Part shown: piece after piece, positions 1-10,100 of the stretch | Layout of the letters: each line of letters starts with the position of its first letter | How positions within the stretch are numbered: the first letter of the stretch is position 1 | Source: Streptomyces sp. D2-8 | GTDB lineage: Bacteria; Actinomycetota; Actinomycetes; Streptomycetales; Streptomycetaceae | DNA: 64,000 bases | Direction of reading: 5' to 3' | Assembly: GCF_023184515.1 (NCBI RefSeq) | Contig: NZ_JAAHBP010000011.1 | Location: 124,001-188,000 of the forward strand | Position numbers and translations under genes: made by a program | The notes under the pieces: model-generated | Told to the model about the DNA's origin: nothing | What the model saw: the letters and a program-made list of their open reading frames with translations, nothing else | Database searches by the model: none

Positions 1-186
1 TCCCTCCCCGATGCACATGCGCCCCCTGTGCGCCGTGGGGGACGCACGCTATGCGCTCCCATGGGCGGTTGGGCCGGAGTTGGGGGGATGTCACTCGAAC
101 GGGTGGGCGGGGGGTGGTGGGGGGAACCGGACGCGTCCGGCCTTTCGCGGGTGGGGTGCGGCTGCGATGATCTGAGCGTCGACCTT

Positions 187-202
187 GTTAACCCGCGTTA
201 AC
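187..202. promoter_or_regulatory. Paired GTTAAC motif upstream of enoyl-CoA hydratase
   Basis: Two GTTAAC hexamers at 187-192 and 197-202, separated by CCGC, lie just upstream of the GGAGGG ribosome binding site of the gene starting at 214. The symmetry and AT content, unusual for this genome, suggest a protein-binding site. No regulator is identified. Confidence 0.3.
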
Positions 203-213
203 CGGAGGGTGTC

Positions 214-1014
214 ATGAGTGAGGAACGGTTCGGGGAGTTCGTGCTGGTGCGGCGGCATGAGCAGGGGCATGTCGCGGAGCTCGTCCTCGACCGGCCGAAG
301 GCCATGAACGCGGTGTCGACTCAGATGGCGCGGTCCATCGCCGGGGCGTGCACCTCACTGGGGGAGGACCGGGACGTACGGGCGGTCGTGCTGACCTCGA
401 CGCATGAGCGGGCGTTCTGTGTCGGGGCGGATCTGAAGGAGCGGAACTCGTTCAGCGACGCGGATCTGCTGCGGCAGCGGCCGGTGACCCGGGGGGCGTA
501 CACCGGGGTGCTGGAGCTGCCGGTGCCGACGGTGGCCGCGGTGCACGGGTTCGCCCTCGGGGGCGGGTTCGAGCTGGCGCTGGCCTGTGACGTGATCGTG
601 GCGGACCGCACCGCGGTGGTGGGGCTGCCGGAGGTGTCGGTCGGGGTGATCCCCGGGGGCGGGGGTACGCAGCTGCTGCCGCGGCGGGTCGGGGCGGCCC
701 GGGCGGCCGAGCTGATCTTCTCCGCGCGGCGGGTGGAGGCCGCGGAGGCGGGGGAGTTGGGGCTGGTCGACCAGGTGGTGGAGGAGGGCCGGGACCGGGC
801 GGAGGCCCTGGCGCTGGCGGGGCGGATCGCCGGGAACTCGCCGGTGGGGTTGCGGGCGGCGAAGCGGGCGCTGCGGCTCGGGCAGGGGCTGGATCTGCGG
901 GCCGGGCTCGAGGTCGAGGACGCGGCGTGGCGGGCCACGGCGTTCTCGGGGGACCGGGCGGAGGGCGTCGCGGCGTTCAACGAGCGGCGCAAGCCGGAGT
1001 GGCCGGGGGAGTAG
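214..1014 (+). CDS. Enoyl-CoA hydratase/isomerase family protein
   Basis: A 266-residue crotonase-fold protein, the usual length for a monofunctional enoyl-CoA hydratase acting on acyl-CoA thioesters in fatty-acid or amino-acid catabolism in the cytoplasm. Visible motifs are the oxyanion-hole segment AFCVGADLKER, the second oxyanion glycine run GFALGGGFELALACD with a glutamate, and LPEVSVGVIPGGGG carrying the second family glutamate. The ATG is preceded by CCGGAGGGTGTC, a good ribosome binding site. It points the same way as the GGDEF gene behind it with a gap of about 90 bp. The exact acyl-CoA substrate cannot be read from sequence. Confidence 0.93.
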   Translation: MSEERFGEFVLVRRHEQGHVAELVLDRPKAMNAVSTQMARSIAGACTSLGEDRDVRAVVLTSTHERAFCVGADLKERNSFSDADLLRQRPVTRGAYTGVLELPVPTVAAVHGFALGGGFELALACDVIVADRTAVVGLPEVSVGVIPGGGGTQLLPRRVGAARAAELIFSARRVEAAEAGELGLVDQVVEEGRDRAEALALAGRIAGNSPVGLRAAKRALRLGQGLDLRAGLEVEDAAWRATAFSGDRAEGVAAFNERRKPEWPGE

Positions 1015-1104
1015 GGGCAGGGGCCGGAGCGTATCCGGGTGATATCAGTCGTCCCCGTTCGCGTCGTAAACAGGTCAGTCTGGCTGGAAACTCCCTAGCC
1101 TGGA

Positions 1105-2256
1105 GTGATGGGTGAGGACAGACGGCTGGCGGCCGTCGTCGCGTTGGCTCAGGGGATGGCGGCCGCGCAAGGGTCGCGTGAGGCGTGGCGTGCCGCGGCC
1201 GCCGGGGCGTGCCGGGCGCTGGGTGGGAGTTTCGCCGCGCTGTCGGTGTGGGAGCGGGAGCTCGGACGGCTGAGGGTCCTCGTGAACGTCGGCGAGCTGG
1301 CCGAGGGGGAGGAGGAGTTCCCTGAGGACGAGGCCTACCCGGTGCACCAGTTCGCGGAGATCACCGAGTTCCTGCACGAGCAGTGGGCCGGAGGTGGGGA
1401 GCCGGACGCCTGGGTGGAGACCGCCGAGGGGCCCGCCGCCGGGCAGCCCGGGTACTGCCATCAGCGGGTCGCCGCCCTGCGGCGCCGGGGCCGCGGCTGC
1501 TGTGTGGTCGCGCCCATCGTGCTGCACGGGCGGGCCTGGGGCGAGCTGTATGTCGCCCGCCCGGCCGGTGAGGCCGTCTTCGGGCGGGGTGACGCCGACT
1601 TCGCCACCGTCCTGGCCTCGGTCGTGGCCGCCGGCATCGCCCAGACCGAGCGGCTGGAGGAGGCCCGGCGGCTGGCCTTCACCGACTCCCTCACCGGGCT
1701 GGCCAACCGCCGTGCCGTGGACGTACGCCTGGAGCGGGCGATCGAGCGGCACCGCCGGGACGACGCCGTCGTCAGTCTCGTCGTCTGCGATCTGAACGGG
1801 CTCAAGCGGGTCAACGACACCCATGGGCACGCCGCGGGCGACCGGCTCCTGGAGCGGTTCGGGTCGGTGCTGTCGCTGTGCGGGGCCATGCTGCCCGGGG
1901 CGCTGGCCGCGCGGCTCGGCGGGGACGAGTTCTGTCTGCTCGCGGTCGGGCCGCCCGCCGACCAGGTCGTGAAGGCGGCCCATGAACTGTGTCGCAGGGC
2001 CGCCGAATTGGAGCTCGGGGACGGGGTGGCCTGCGGGGTCGCGTCCACCGAGGACCCGATCGGTCCGGTGCGCTCGGCGCGGCGCCTGTTCCGGCTCGCC
2101 GACGCCGCCCAGTACCGGGCCAAGGCCGAGCGGGCGAACAAGCCGGTGGTGGCGGGTCGGGCCGGGCCCGACGATCCCGTCGTGCGGCTCGCGGACGAGC
2201 CGTCCAAGGAGGCCGGCGGTGAGCGCCGGCGGTTCCGGGGCCGGCACGCGCCCTGA
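1105..2256 (+). CDS. GAF-like sensor GGDEF diguanylate cyclase
   Basis: A soluble protein of about 383 residues with an N-terminal GAF-like region (about 20-180) and a C-terminal GGDEF domain (about 190-375). The catalytic signature is intact: RLGGDEF with GGDEF at residues 272-276, preceded by the DSLTGLANRR and DLNGLKRVND motifs typical of active cyclases. It probably makes cyclic di-GMP, which in Streptomyces controls development through BldD. No transmembrane segment is seen, so the signal is likely intracellular. GTG 1105 and ATG 1108 are both possible starts; neither has a well-spaced Shine-Dalgarno. It could be the gene called cdgE elsewhere, but I am not sure enough to name it. Confidence 0.88.
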   Translation: MMGEDRRLAAVVALAQGMAAAQGSREAWRAAAAGACRALGGSFAALSVWERELGRLRVLVNVGELAEGEEEFPEDEAYPVHQFAEITEFLHEQWAGGGEPDAWVETAEGPAAGQPGYCHQRVAALRRRGRGCCVVAPIVLHGRAWGELYVARPAGEAVFGRGDADFATVLASVVAAGIAQTERLEEARRLAFTDSLTGLANRRAVDVRLERAIERHRRDDAVVSLVVCDLNGLKRVNDTHGHAAGDRLLERFGSVLSLCGAMLPGALAARLGGDEFCLLAVGPPADQVVKAAHELCRRAAELELGDGVACGVASTEDPIGPVRSARRLFRLADAAQYRAKAERANKPVVAGRAGPDDPVVRLADEPSKEAGGERRRFRGRHAP

Positions 2257-2345
2257 CCCGGGTCCGGCGGTGTGACGTATTCGGTAAGGGGTGAACGGCG
2301 CCCCCAGTGGTGACATCATCGAATTCACTGCGTACGCTCCTGAAT

Positions 2346-3890
2346 ATGGATATGCACACTGTGGTGGTGGGGACAGCCGGGGTGACCGCGTCCGACGTGC
2401 TCGCCGTGGCGCGCGGCGGCGCCCGCGTCGAGCTCTCCGGGGAGGCCGTGGCCGCCCTCGCCGCGGCCCGCGAGATCGTGGACGCGCTGGCGGCCAAGCC
2501 GGACCCCGTGTACGGCGTGAGCACCGGCTTCGGCGCCCTGGCGACCCGGCACATCAGCCCGGAGCTGCGCGCACAGCTCCAGCGCAACATCGTCCGCTCG
2601 CACGCCGCCGGGATGGGTCCGGCCGTGGAGCGGGAAGTCGTCCGCGCCCTGATGTTCCTGCGCCTGAAGACCGTCTGCTCCGGGCACACCGGCGTACGGC
2701 CCGAGGTCGCGCAGACCATGGCCGACCTCCTCAACGCCGGGATCACCCCGGTCGTGCACGAGTACGGCTCCCTCGGCTGCTCCGGCGACCTCGCCCCGCT
2801 GTCCCACTGCGCCCTCGCGCTCATGGGGGAGGGCGACGCCGAAGGCCCCGACGGTGTCGTACGCCCGGCCGCCGAACTCCTCGCCGCGCACGGCATCCGG
2901 CCGGTCGAACTGCGCGAGAAGGAGGGTCTCGCCCTCCTCAACGGCACCGACGGCATGCTCGGCATGCTGGTGATGGCCCTGGCCGACCTGGAGACGCTCT
3001 ACCGGTCCGCCGACGTCACCGCCGCGCTGTCCCTGGAGGCCCTGCTCGGCACCGACAAGGTCCTCGCTCCCGAACTGCACGCCATCCGGCCGCATCCGGG
3101 GCAGGCCGCCAGCGCCGCCAACATGCTGGCCGTGCTGAAGGGGTCGGGCCTGACCGGGCACCACCAGGACGACGCCCCGCGCGTCCAGGACGCCTACTCG
3201 GTGCGCTGCGCCCCGCAGGTCGCCGGCGCCGGGCGCGACACCATGACCCACGCCCGGCTGGTCGCCGACCGCGAGCTGGCCGCGGCCGTGGACAACCCCG
3301 TCGTCCTGCCCGACGGCCGGGTCGAGTCCAACGGCAACTTCCACGGGGCGCCCGTCGCCTACGTCCTGGACTTCCTCGCCATCGCCGCCGCCGACCTCGG
3401 CTCCATCGCCGAGCGGCGCACCGACCGGCTGCTCGACAAGAACCGCAGCCACGGCCTGCCGCCGTTCCTCGCCGACGACGCCGGTGTGGACTCGGGCCTG
3501 ATGATCGCTCAGTACACGCAGGCCGCGCTGGTGAGCGAGCTGAAGCGGCTCGCCGTACCGGCGTCGGCCGACTCGATCCCGTCCTCCGCCATGCAGGAGG
3601 ACCACGTCTCGATGGGCTGGTCGGCGGCGCGCAAGCTGCGCACGGCCGTCGACAACCTCATCCGCGTGATCGCCATCGAGCTCTACGCCGCCACGCGCGC
3701 CGTCGAGTTGCGTGAGGGTCTGACCCCGGCGCCCGCCTCGCAGGCGGTCATCGACGCCGCACGGGAGGCGGGGGTCCAGGGGCCCGGGCCGGACCGGTTC
3801 CTCGCGCCCGACCTGGCCGCGGCGGACGCGTTCGTGCGCGACGGGCGGCTGCTGGCCGCGGTGGAGAAGGTGACCGGGCCGCTCCAGTAG
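2346..3890 (+). CDS. hutH: Histidine ammonia-lyase
   Basis: A 514-residue enzyme that deaminates L-histidine to urocanate, the first step of histidine utilisation. The cofactor-forming segment GSLGCSGDLAPLSH lies at about 142-155. The MIO-forming triad is Cys145-Ser146-Gly147 rather than the Ala-Ser-Gly of most bacterial histidases, and the serine that matters is present. YGVSTGFGALA near the N-terminus and the QDAYSVRCAPQV motif are also family hallmarks. I chose ATG 2346 (MDMHTVVVG) because the reading frame further upstream looks like leader sequence. It follows the GGDEF gene in the same direction, with about 90 bp between them. Confidence 0.97.
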   Translation: MDMHTVVVGTAGVTASDVLAVARGGARVELSGEAVAALAAAREIVDALAAKPDPVYGVSTGFGALATRHISPELRAQLQRNIVRSHAAGMGPAVEREVVRALMFLRLKTVCSGHTGVRPEVAQTMADLLNAGITPVVHEYGSLGCSGDLAPLSHCALALMGEGDAEGPDGVVRPAAELLAAHGIRPVELREKEGLALLNGTDGMLGMLVMALADLETLYRSADVTAALSLEALLGTDKVLAPELHAIRPHPGQAASAANMLAVLKGSGLTGHHQDDAPRVQDAYSVRCAPQVAGAGRDTMTHARLVADRELAAAVDNPVVLPDGRVESNGNFHGAPVAYVLDFLAIAAADLGSIAERRTDRLLDKNRSHGLPPFLADDAGVDSGLMIAQYTQAALVSELKRLAVPASADSIPSSAMQEDHVSMGWSAARKLRTAVDNLIRVIAIELYAATRAVELREGLTPAPASQAVIDAAREAGVQGPGPDRFLAPDLAAADAFVRDGRLLAAVEKVTGPLQ

Positions 3891-3936
3891 GGCGGCAGGG
3901 GCCCCGTCGTCCGGCGGGGCTCCGCGTCAACAACCG

Positions 3937-4251
3937 TCAGAAACCGAGCCGTTCCCGGCGCACGGAGTACACGACGAACCCGGCGCCCAGCGTGAGGAAG
4001 AAGGTCCCGCCGATCACGTACGGCGTGCTGTCGAAGCTGCCGGTGTCGGCGAGCCGGGTGCCGGTGACGGAGGTGTCCGCGGTCGTGGCCGCGATCCGCG
4101 CCTGCTCTGTGACCTGCGGCGACGGACTCGCCGAGACCGCGTCTCTCACCGGGCTGTCCGACGTCGCGTTGGCGGACGGGACGAACCACATGGCGCCCAG
4201 CAGGGAGGCCGCGGCGGTGGCGGTCAGCAACGGACGGCGAGCGGATGACAC
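3937..4251 (-). CDS. Small LAXTG sortase-anchored surface protein
   Basis: A 104-residue secreted protein. It has an N-terminal signal peptide (alanine-rich core, ending near PSANA), a short Ser/Thr/Val-rich middle, then LADTG at about residue 67, a hydrophobic segment (PYVIGGTFFLTLGAGFVV) and a basic tail SVRRERLGF. That is a complete cell-wall sorting signal of the LAXTG type recognised by class E sortases, which Streptomyces uses for chaplins and other surface proteins. The GTG start at 4251 has AAGGGGA about ten bases upstream. The mature surface part is only about 40 residues, so it may act as a small wall peptide. Function unknown. Confidence 0.78.
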   Translation of the reverse strand: MSSARRPLLTATAAASLLGAMWFVPSANATSDSPVRDAVSASPSPQVTEQARIAATTADTSVTGTRLADTGSFDSTPYVIGGTFFLTLGAGFVVYSVRRERLGF

Positions 4252-4360
4252 GGAATATCGATCCCCTTGTGACGTCGGCGAATTGGCCGTGTGGGGCGAT
4301 GTTAGTGAAAGTCGCGGGTCACGGGAAAGTCACGGGAGGGCCTGGACGTACGCTCCCGCC

Positions 4361-4690
4361 ATGAGCACTCCAGAGACATCACGTTTTGTACGGCTTCGGG
4401 TGGAACTCGTTCTCGAGGTCGACGACGCGGACGCGGTCACCAAGTCCGCACTGAGCCGGATCGCCGGCGAGGCGGAGTTGCCGGCTGCGGAACGGGCCCA
4501 CGCCGAGGGCGCTGTGACGGAAGACACCGCGGAGGCCCTCGCGTACCTCGTCGATCCGTTCGACCTGGTCAGCCAGGTGCCGGGGGTGGAGCTCCAGCAG
4601 GCGTCCTGGAGCAGCGAGCGGATCGACTACGACCCCGATTCGCCGGACTGGGACCTCGACGAGGATGATGGCGACGACAACGACGGCTGA
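4361..4690 (+). CDS. Conserved acidic hypothetical protein
   Basis: A 109-residue soluble protein with no recognised domain. The first two thirds look like a mixed alpha/beta fold (RFVRLRVELVLEVDDADAV), and the C-terminus is extremely acidic with a run of Asp, Glu and Asn. Translation probably starts at ATG 4361. It reads toward a strong hairpin with a T-run at 4710-4739, which supports it as a real monocistronic gene. Its role is unknown. Confidence 0.72.
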   Translation: MSTPETSRFVRLRVELVLEVDDADAVTKSALSRIAGEAELPAAERAHAEGAVTEDTAEALAYLVDPFDLVSQVPGVELQQASWSSERIDYDPDSPDWDLDEDDGDDNDG

Positions 4691-4709
4691 GCTGTTCGGG
4701 AAATCGTGA

Positions 4710-4739
4710 CCCCGGGCGGCAACCGCCGCCCGGGGTTTT
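4710..4739 (+). terminator. Intrinsic terminator after the acidic hypothetical gene
   Basis: A perfect 11-bp stem, CCCCGGGCGGC with GCCGCCCGGGG, with the four-base loop AACC, followed by TTTT. Confidence 0.85.
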
Positions 4740-4937
4740 CGCGTCTCAAGCGGCGCACCGACCGCACCCGTATCGACCGGCACCGTCCGTCACGGACGTG
4801 GTGATCCCCACACCTGCGCGACCTGGGGAACCGGACGTGCCGGTCGTAGCGTTGAAAGATCGGGATGAGGACTCACGGGTCCCGACGGGGGCACTCAGCT
4901 TTGACGGGGACACTCGGGGTTTGGGGAATCGGCAACG

Positions 4938-6203
4938 ATGGAGAAGCGTGTGATGACGGTCAGTAAGCGGCGCAAGGGCCTGACGGTCGCGTCCGCACTG
5001 CTCGGCGGAGTGCTGATGCTCTCGGCGTGCTCCGGAGGCGACGACAACGCTTCCGGGGGCGACGGAGGCGACAGTTCCCAGTCGAAGGTCGACGAGGCCG
5101 CAGCCAAGAAGACCTCCGAGGCCCAGATCAAGATCACGCCCAAGGACGGCTCGGACAACGCCTCGATCAACAACTCCGCCGCCGTCACCGTGAGCAAGGG
5201 CACGCTCACGGACGTGAAGATGACGACGGCCGACGGCAACGAGGTCAGCGGCCAGATATCCGCCGACAAGACCAGCTGGAAGCCCAGCACGCAGCTGGAG
5301 CGGTCCACCACCTACAAGCTGGCGGCCGAGGCGAAGGACTCCGACGGTCGCGTCGCCCACGAGAACGCCTCGTTCACCACGGTCTCCCCGGACAACAGCT
5401 TCATCGGCAACTTCACGCCGGACGACGGCACCACCGTGGGCGTCGGCATGCCGGTCTCGATCAACTTCGACAAGGCGATCACCAACAAGGCCGCCGTCCA
5501 GAAGGGCATCAAGGTCAGCACGACCGGCGGCCAGGAGGTCGCCTGTCACTGGTTCAACGCCAACCGCATGGACTGCCGGCCCGAGGACTACTGGAAGGAA
5601 GGCTCCACCGTCACGCTGAAGCTCGCGCTCGACGGTGTCGAGGGAGCCGAGGGCGTCTTCGGCGTCCAGCAGAAGACGGTCACCTTCAAGATCGGCCGCA
5701 ACCAGGTCTCGTACGTCGACGCGAAGACCAAGCAGATGAAGATCACGCAGGACGGCAAGGTCGTCCGCACGATCCCGATCTCCGCCGGCTCGCCCGAGAA
5801 CAAGACCTACGAGGGCATCATGGTGATGTCCGAGAAGTTCAAGGAGACGCGCATGAACGGCGCGACCGTGGGCTTCACGGACGACGACGGCAAGGGCGAG
5901 TACGACATCAAGGACGTGCCGCACGCCATCCGCCTCTCCAGCTCCGGCACGTTCATCCACGGCAACTACTGGGGCGCGAAGTCCATCTTCGGCAACGTGA
6001 ACACGAGCCACGGCTGCGTCGGCCTCCAGGACGCCAAGGGCGCCGACGACCCGAACACCCCGGGCGCGTGGTTCTTCAAGAACTCGATGCTCGGTGACGT
6101 GGTGGTCGTCGAGAACACCGGCGACAAGACGGTCGCGCCGGACAACGGCCTCAACGGCTGGAACATGAGCTGGGCCGACTGGAAGGCCGGCTCGGAGCTC
6201 TGA
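4938..6203 (+). CDS. L,D-transpeptidase lipoprotein (YkuD family)
   Basis: A 421-residue exported lipoprotein that cross-links peptidoglycan through 3-3 bonds. A signal peptide ends in the lipobox LSAC with a Gly/Asp/Ser-rich linker after it. Two Ig-like domains follow (about 55-150 and 150-250), as in mycobacterial Ldt proteins. The C-terminal YkuD domain carries FIHGNYW (His341) and NTSHGCVGL with His358 and nucleophile Cys360. ATG 4938 is used here; ATG 4953 is possible and would not change the mature protein. It is followed at once by a 20-bp perfect terminator hairpin. The family usually confers beta-lactam-insensitive cross-linking. Confidence 0.94.
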   Translation: MEKRVMTVSKRRKGLTVASALLGGVLMLSACSGGDDNASGGDGGDSSQSKVDEAAAKKTSEAQIKITPKDGSDNASINNSAAVTVSKGTLTDVKMTTADGNEVSGQISADKTSWKPSTQLERSTTYKLAAEAKDSDGRVAHENASFTTVSPDNSFIGNFTPDDGTTVGVGMPVSINFDKAITNKAAVQKGIKVSTTGGQEVACHWFNANRMDCRPEDYWKEGSTVTLKLALDGVEGAEGVFGVQQKTVTFKIGRNQVSYVDAKTKQMKITQDGKVVRTIPISAGSPENKTYEGIMVMSEKFKETRMNGATVGFTDDDGKGEYDIKDVPHAIRLSSSGTFIHGNYWGAKSIFGNVNTSHGCVGLQDAKGADDPNTPGAWFFKNSMLGDVVVVENTGDKTVAPDNGLNGWNMSWADWKAGSEL

Positions 6204-6224
6204 CGGTTCGCCGGCTTCACTGAC

Positions 6225-6270
6225 GAAAGGCCGCCGCCCACCCCGGACGAGGGGTGGGCGGCGGCCTTTC
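6225..6270 (+). terminator. Long perfect terminator hairpin after the L,D-transpeptidase
   Basis: A perfect 20-bp inverted repeat (6225-6244 with 6251-6270) and the six-base loop GGACGA. The upstream arm starts GAAAGG and the downstream arm ends CCTTTC. Confidence 0.9.
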
Positions 6271-6337
6271 GGCTCTTCTCATCCAGCTCTTATGCGCGGC
6301 TCAAGTCCTCATCACAGACCGTCCCTAGCTTGCGGCC

Positions 6338-6924
<587 letters not shown>

Positions 6925-6946
6925 CCCCCCGGCTCTGTAACGGAGT

Positions 6947-6982
6947 TCCGTCGGCCGTGTAACAGTCGGCCGACGGATTTCT
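6947..6982 (+). terminator. Intrinsic terminator after the ABC remnant
   Basis: A perfect 11-bp stem, TCCGTCGGCCG with CGGCCGACGGA, with a nine-base loop, followed by TTTCTT. Confidence 0.88.
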
Positions 6983-7119
6983 TACCGTCCTCTCATCTAT
7001 TGAGCGCCTGATCGCCCCTCGGCATACTGCGTATTCCGGGGGGTGTACGTCCATGCGTACGAGACCACCCCCGGCCGGGTGAACGGGGAATTCGCCCGGT
7101 TCTTCTGCAAGGGGGAAAC

Positions 7120-10100
7120 TTGCACAGACAAGTGAAAAGGGCGTACGCGGCCACAGTCGCCACAGCGGCGGCCGTGGCCCTGGCGGCGGGTATGACCAGC
7201 CCGGCGTCGGCCAACGGCGAGCAGGCGGCAACAGCCGCCAAGCCGGCGTCCCTTACCGCCAAGCACCGCATCACACTGATCACCGGCGACCGCGTCGTCC
7301 TGGACGCCAAGGGCCGTGTCATCGGCCTGGAGCACGCCAAGGGCCGTGAGAACGTACCCGTCCAGGTCCGCAAGGTCGACGGGCATACCCTCGTCATCCC
7401 GGCCGACGCGGCCCGCCTGGTCGCCACCGGCAAGCTCGACCAGCGGCTCTTCGACATCACCGAGCTCAACAAGTCCACGACCCGCAAGGCCCAGAAGAAG
7501 GGCCTGAAGGTCATCGTCGGCTACCAGGGCAGCGCCGCGGCCACCAAGGCCGACGTCCGCGACGCCGGCACCCTGCGCCACACGCTGAAGTCCGTGAACG
7601 CGGACGCGGTGCAGACGCCGCAGAAGGACACGCCCGAGCTCTGGGACGCGGTCACCGACGGCGAGAAGACCGCCTCCGGCATCGCGCACGTCTGGCTCGA
7701 CGGCGTCCGCAAGGCCAGCCTCGACAAGTCCGTCCCGCAGATCGGCGCGCCCAAGGCGTGGTCGGCCGGCTACGACGGCAAGGGCGTCAAGATCGCCGTC
7801 CTGGACACCGGTGTCGACGCCACCCACGACGACCTCAAGGGTCAGGTGATCGGCGCCAAGAACTTCACCACCTCGCCCGACACCTCCGACAAGGTCGGAC
7901 ACGGCACGCACGTCGCCTCCATCGCGGCCGGCACCGGCAAGAAGTCCGGCGGCAAGTACAAGGGCGTCGCGCCCGGCGCGAAGATCCTCAACGGCAAGGT
8001 CCTCGACGACAGCGGCTTCGGCAGCGACTCCGAGGTCCTCGCCGGCATGGAGTGGGCGGCCGCCGAGGGCGCCGACGTCATCAACATGAGCCTGGGCGGC
8101 GGCGACACGCCCGCGATCGACCCGCTGGAAGCGGCGGTGAACAAGCTGTCCGACGAGAAGGGCGTCCTGTTCGCCATCGCCGCCGGCAACGAGGGCGACT
8201 TCGGCGAGCAGACCGTCGGCTCCCCGGGCAGCGCCGCCGCGGCCCTGACCGTCGGCGCGGTCGACGACAAGGACAAGCTCGCCGACTTCTCCAGCCGCGG
8301 CCCCGGCATGGACGGCGCCCTCAAGCCCGACGTGACCGCGCCCGGCGTGGACAGCACCGCGGCCTCCGCCAAGGGCAACCTGATAGCCCAGGAGGTCGGC
8401 GAGAAGCCGGCCGGCTACATGACGATCTCCGGTACGTCGATGGCGACCCCGCATGTCGCGGGCGCGGCGGCGATCCTCAAGCAGCAGCACCCGGAGTGGA
8501 AGTACCCCGAGCTCAAGGGCGCCCTCACCGGCTCCACCAAGGGCGGCAAGTACACCCCGTTCCAGCAGGGTTCGGGCCGGATCCAGGTCGACAAGGCCAT
8601 CAAGCAGTCCGTGATCGCCGAGCCGGCCTCGGTGAGCTTCGGGGTGCAGCAGTGGCCGCACACCGACGACAAGCCGGTCACCAAGGAGCTGACGTACCGC
8701 AACCTCGGCACGAAGGACGTCACGCTGAAGCTGGCGTCGACGGCCACCAACCCGAAGGGCCAGGCCGTTCCGGCCGGCTTCTTCAAGCTCGGCGCCACCT
8801 CGGTGACGGTCCCGGCCGGCGGCAAGGCCTCCGTGCCGTTCACCGTCAACACCAAGCTGGGCGGCACGGTCGACGGCGCCTACTCGGCATACGTGACGGC
8901 GACCGGCGGCGGCCAGAGCGTCCGCACGGCGGCGGCGGTGCAGCGCGAGGTCGAGTCGTACGACGTGACGCTGAAGTTCCTCGACCGCGACGGCAAGGCG
9001 GCGAAGAACTACAGCGCCGACCTGACCGGCATAGCCGGCCTGGGCAAGGGCAAGGGGGCCATGCCGTACGAGGAGGACGGCACCGTCACCACCCGTGTGC
9101 CCAAGGGCACCTACATCCTCAACACGAACATCTTCGTGGGCGACGACCCGGAGAAGTTCGAGGGCGTCGACTGGCTGGCCCAGCCCAAGCTGAACGTCAC
9201 CAAGAACACGACGATCACGCTGGACGCCCGCAAGGCCAAGCCGGTGGACATCACCGTCCCGGCCGCAGGCGTCAAGTCGGAGTTCGCCTCGGCCGACTTC
9301 ACGGTGGAGGCCGGTGACAGCAGCTACGGCTTCGGCTGGTGGCTGGACTCCTACGACGCGTTCCGCAGCGCCCACGTCGGCCCGCAGATCACCGACGGTT
9401 CGGTGACCCAGCAGTGGGACGGCCACTGGTCCAAGGGCGGCAAGGAGGAGTACAACGTCATCGCCGGCGGCCCGGTCAAGAAGCTCGCCACCGGTTTCAC
9501 CAAGCACTACAAGGCGAGCGAGCTCGCCACGGTGAAGGCCGGCCTCGGTGCCGCGGCCGGTGGCAAGAAGGGCGCGATCAACGCCGTGGGCTGGATGCCG
9601 TGGAGCTCCAGCGCCTCCTCGATCGGCATCCCGCAGGTCCTGCCCGGCACGCGGACGCTGCACCTGTCCGCCCAGGGCGGCGTGCAGTGGGATCTCGAGT
9701 TCGCCCAGTACGGCGGTGTGGACGCGGACGGCTTCCCGGTCGACGACGCCGCCTACTCGATGGGCACGCAGAAGTACGCGGCCGGCAAGAGCTACTCCAA
9801 GACCGTCAACACGGCTGTCTTCGGGCCGCGCCTCACCGCCGACTTCGGCGTCTTCCGCGAGGGCAACGAGCTCTACGGTTCACTGCCGCTGTTCGCCGAC
9901 GGTAAGGGCAACGTGGGCTACTCGAAGTTCTCCGCGGTCAACACGACCCTCTACCGCAACGGCACCAAGGTCGGCAGCAACGACGACCCGCTGTTCGGCG
10001 AGAAGCAGTTCAAGGTGCCGGCCGGTGACGCCCAGTACAAGCTGACGACGTCGGTCAAGCGCAGCGTCAAGGTCGCGGCGGCCTCCACCCGCATCGACGC

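Noticed and set aside
6997..9663. Very long minus-strand open frame opposite the S8 protease
   Set aside because: Antisense shadow produced by high G+C; no domain, repetitive Arg/Gly/Asp/Val composition, while the plus strand encodes a complete protease.
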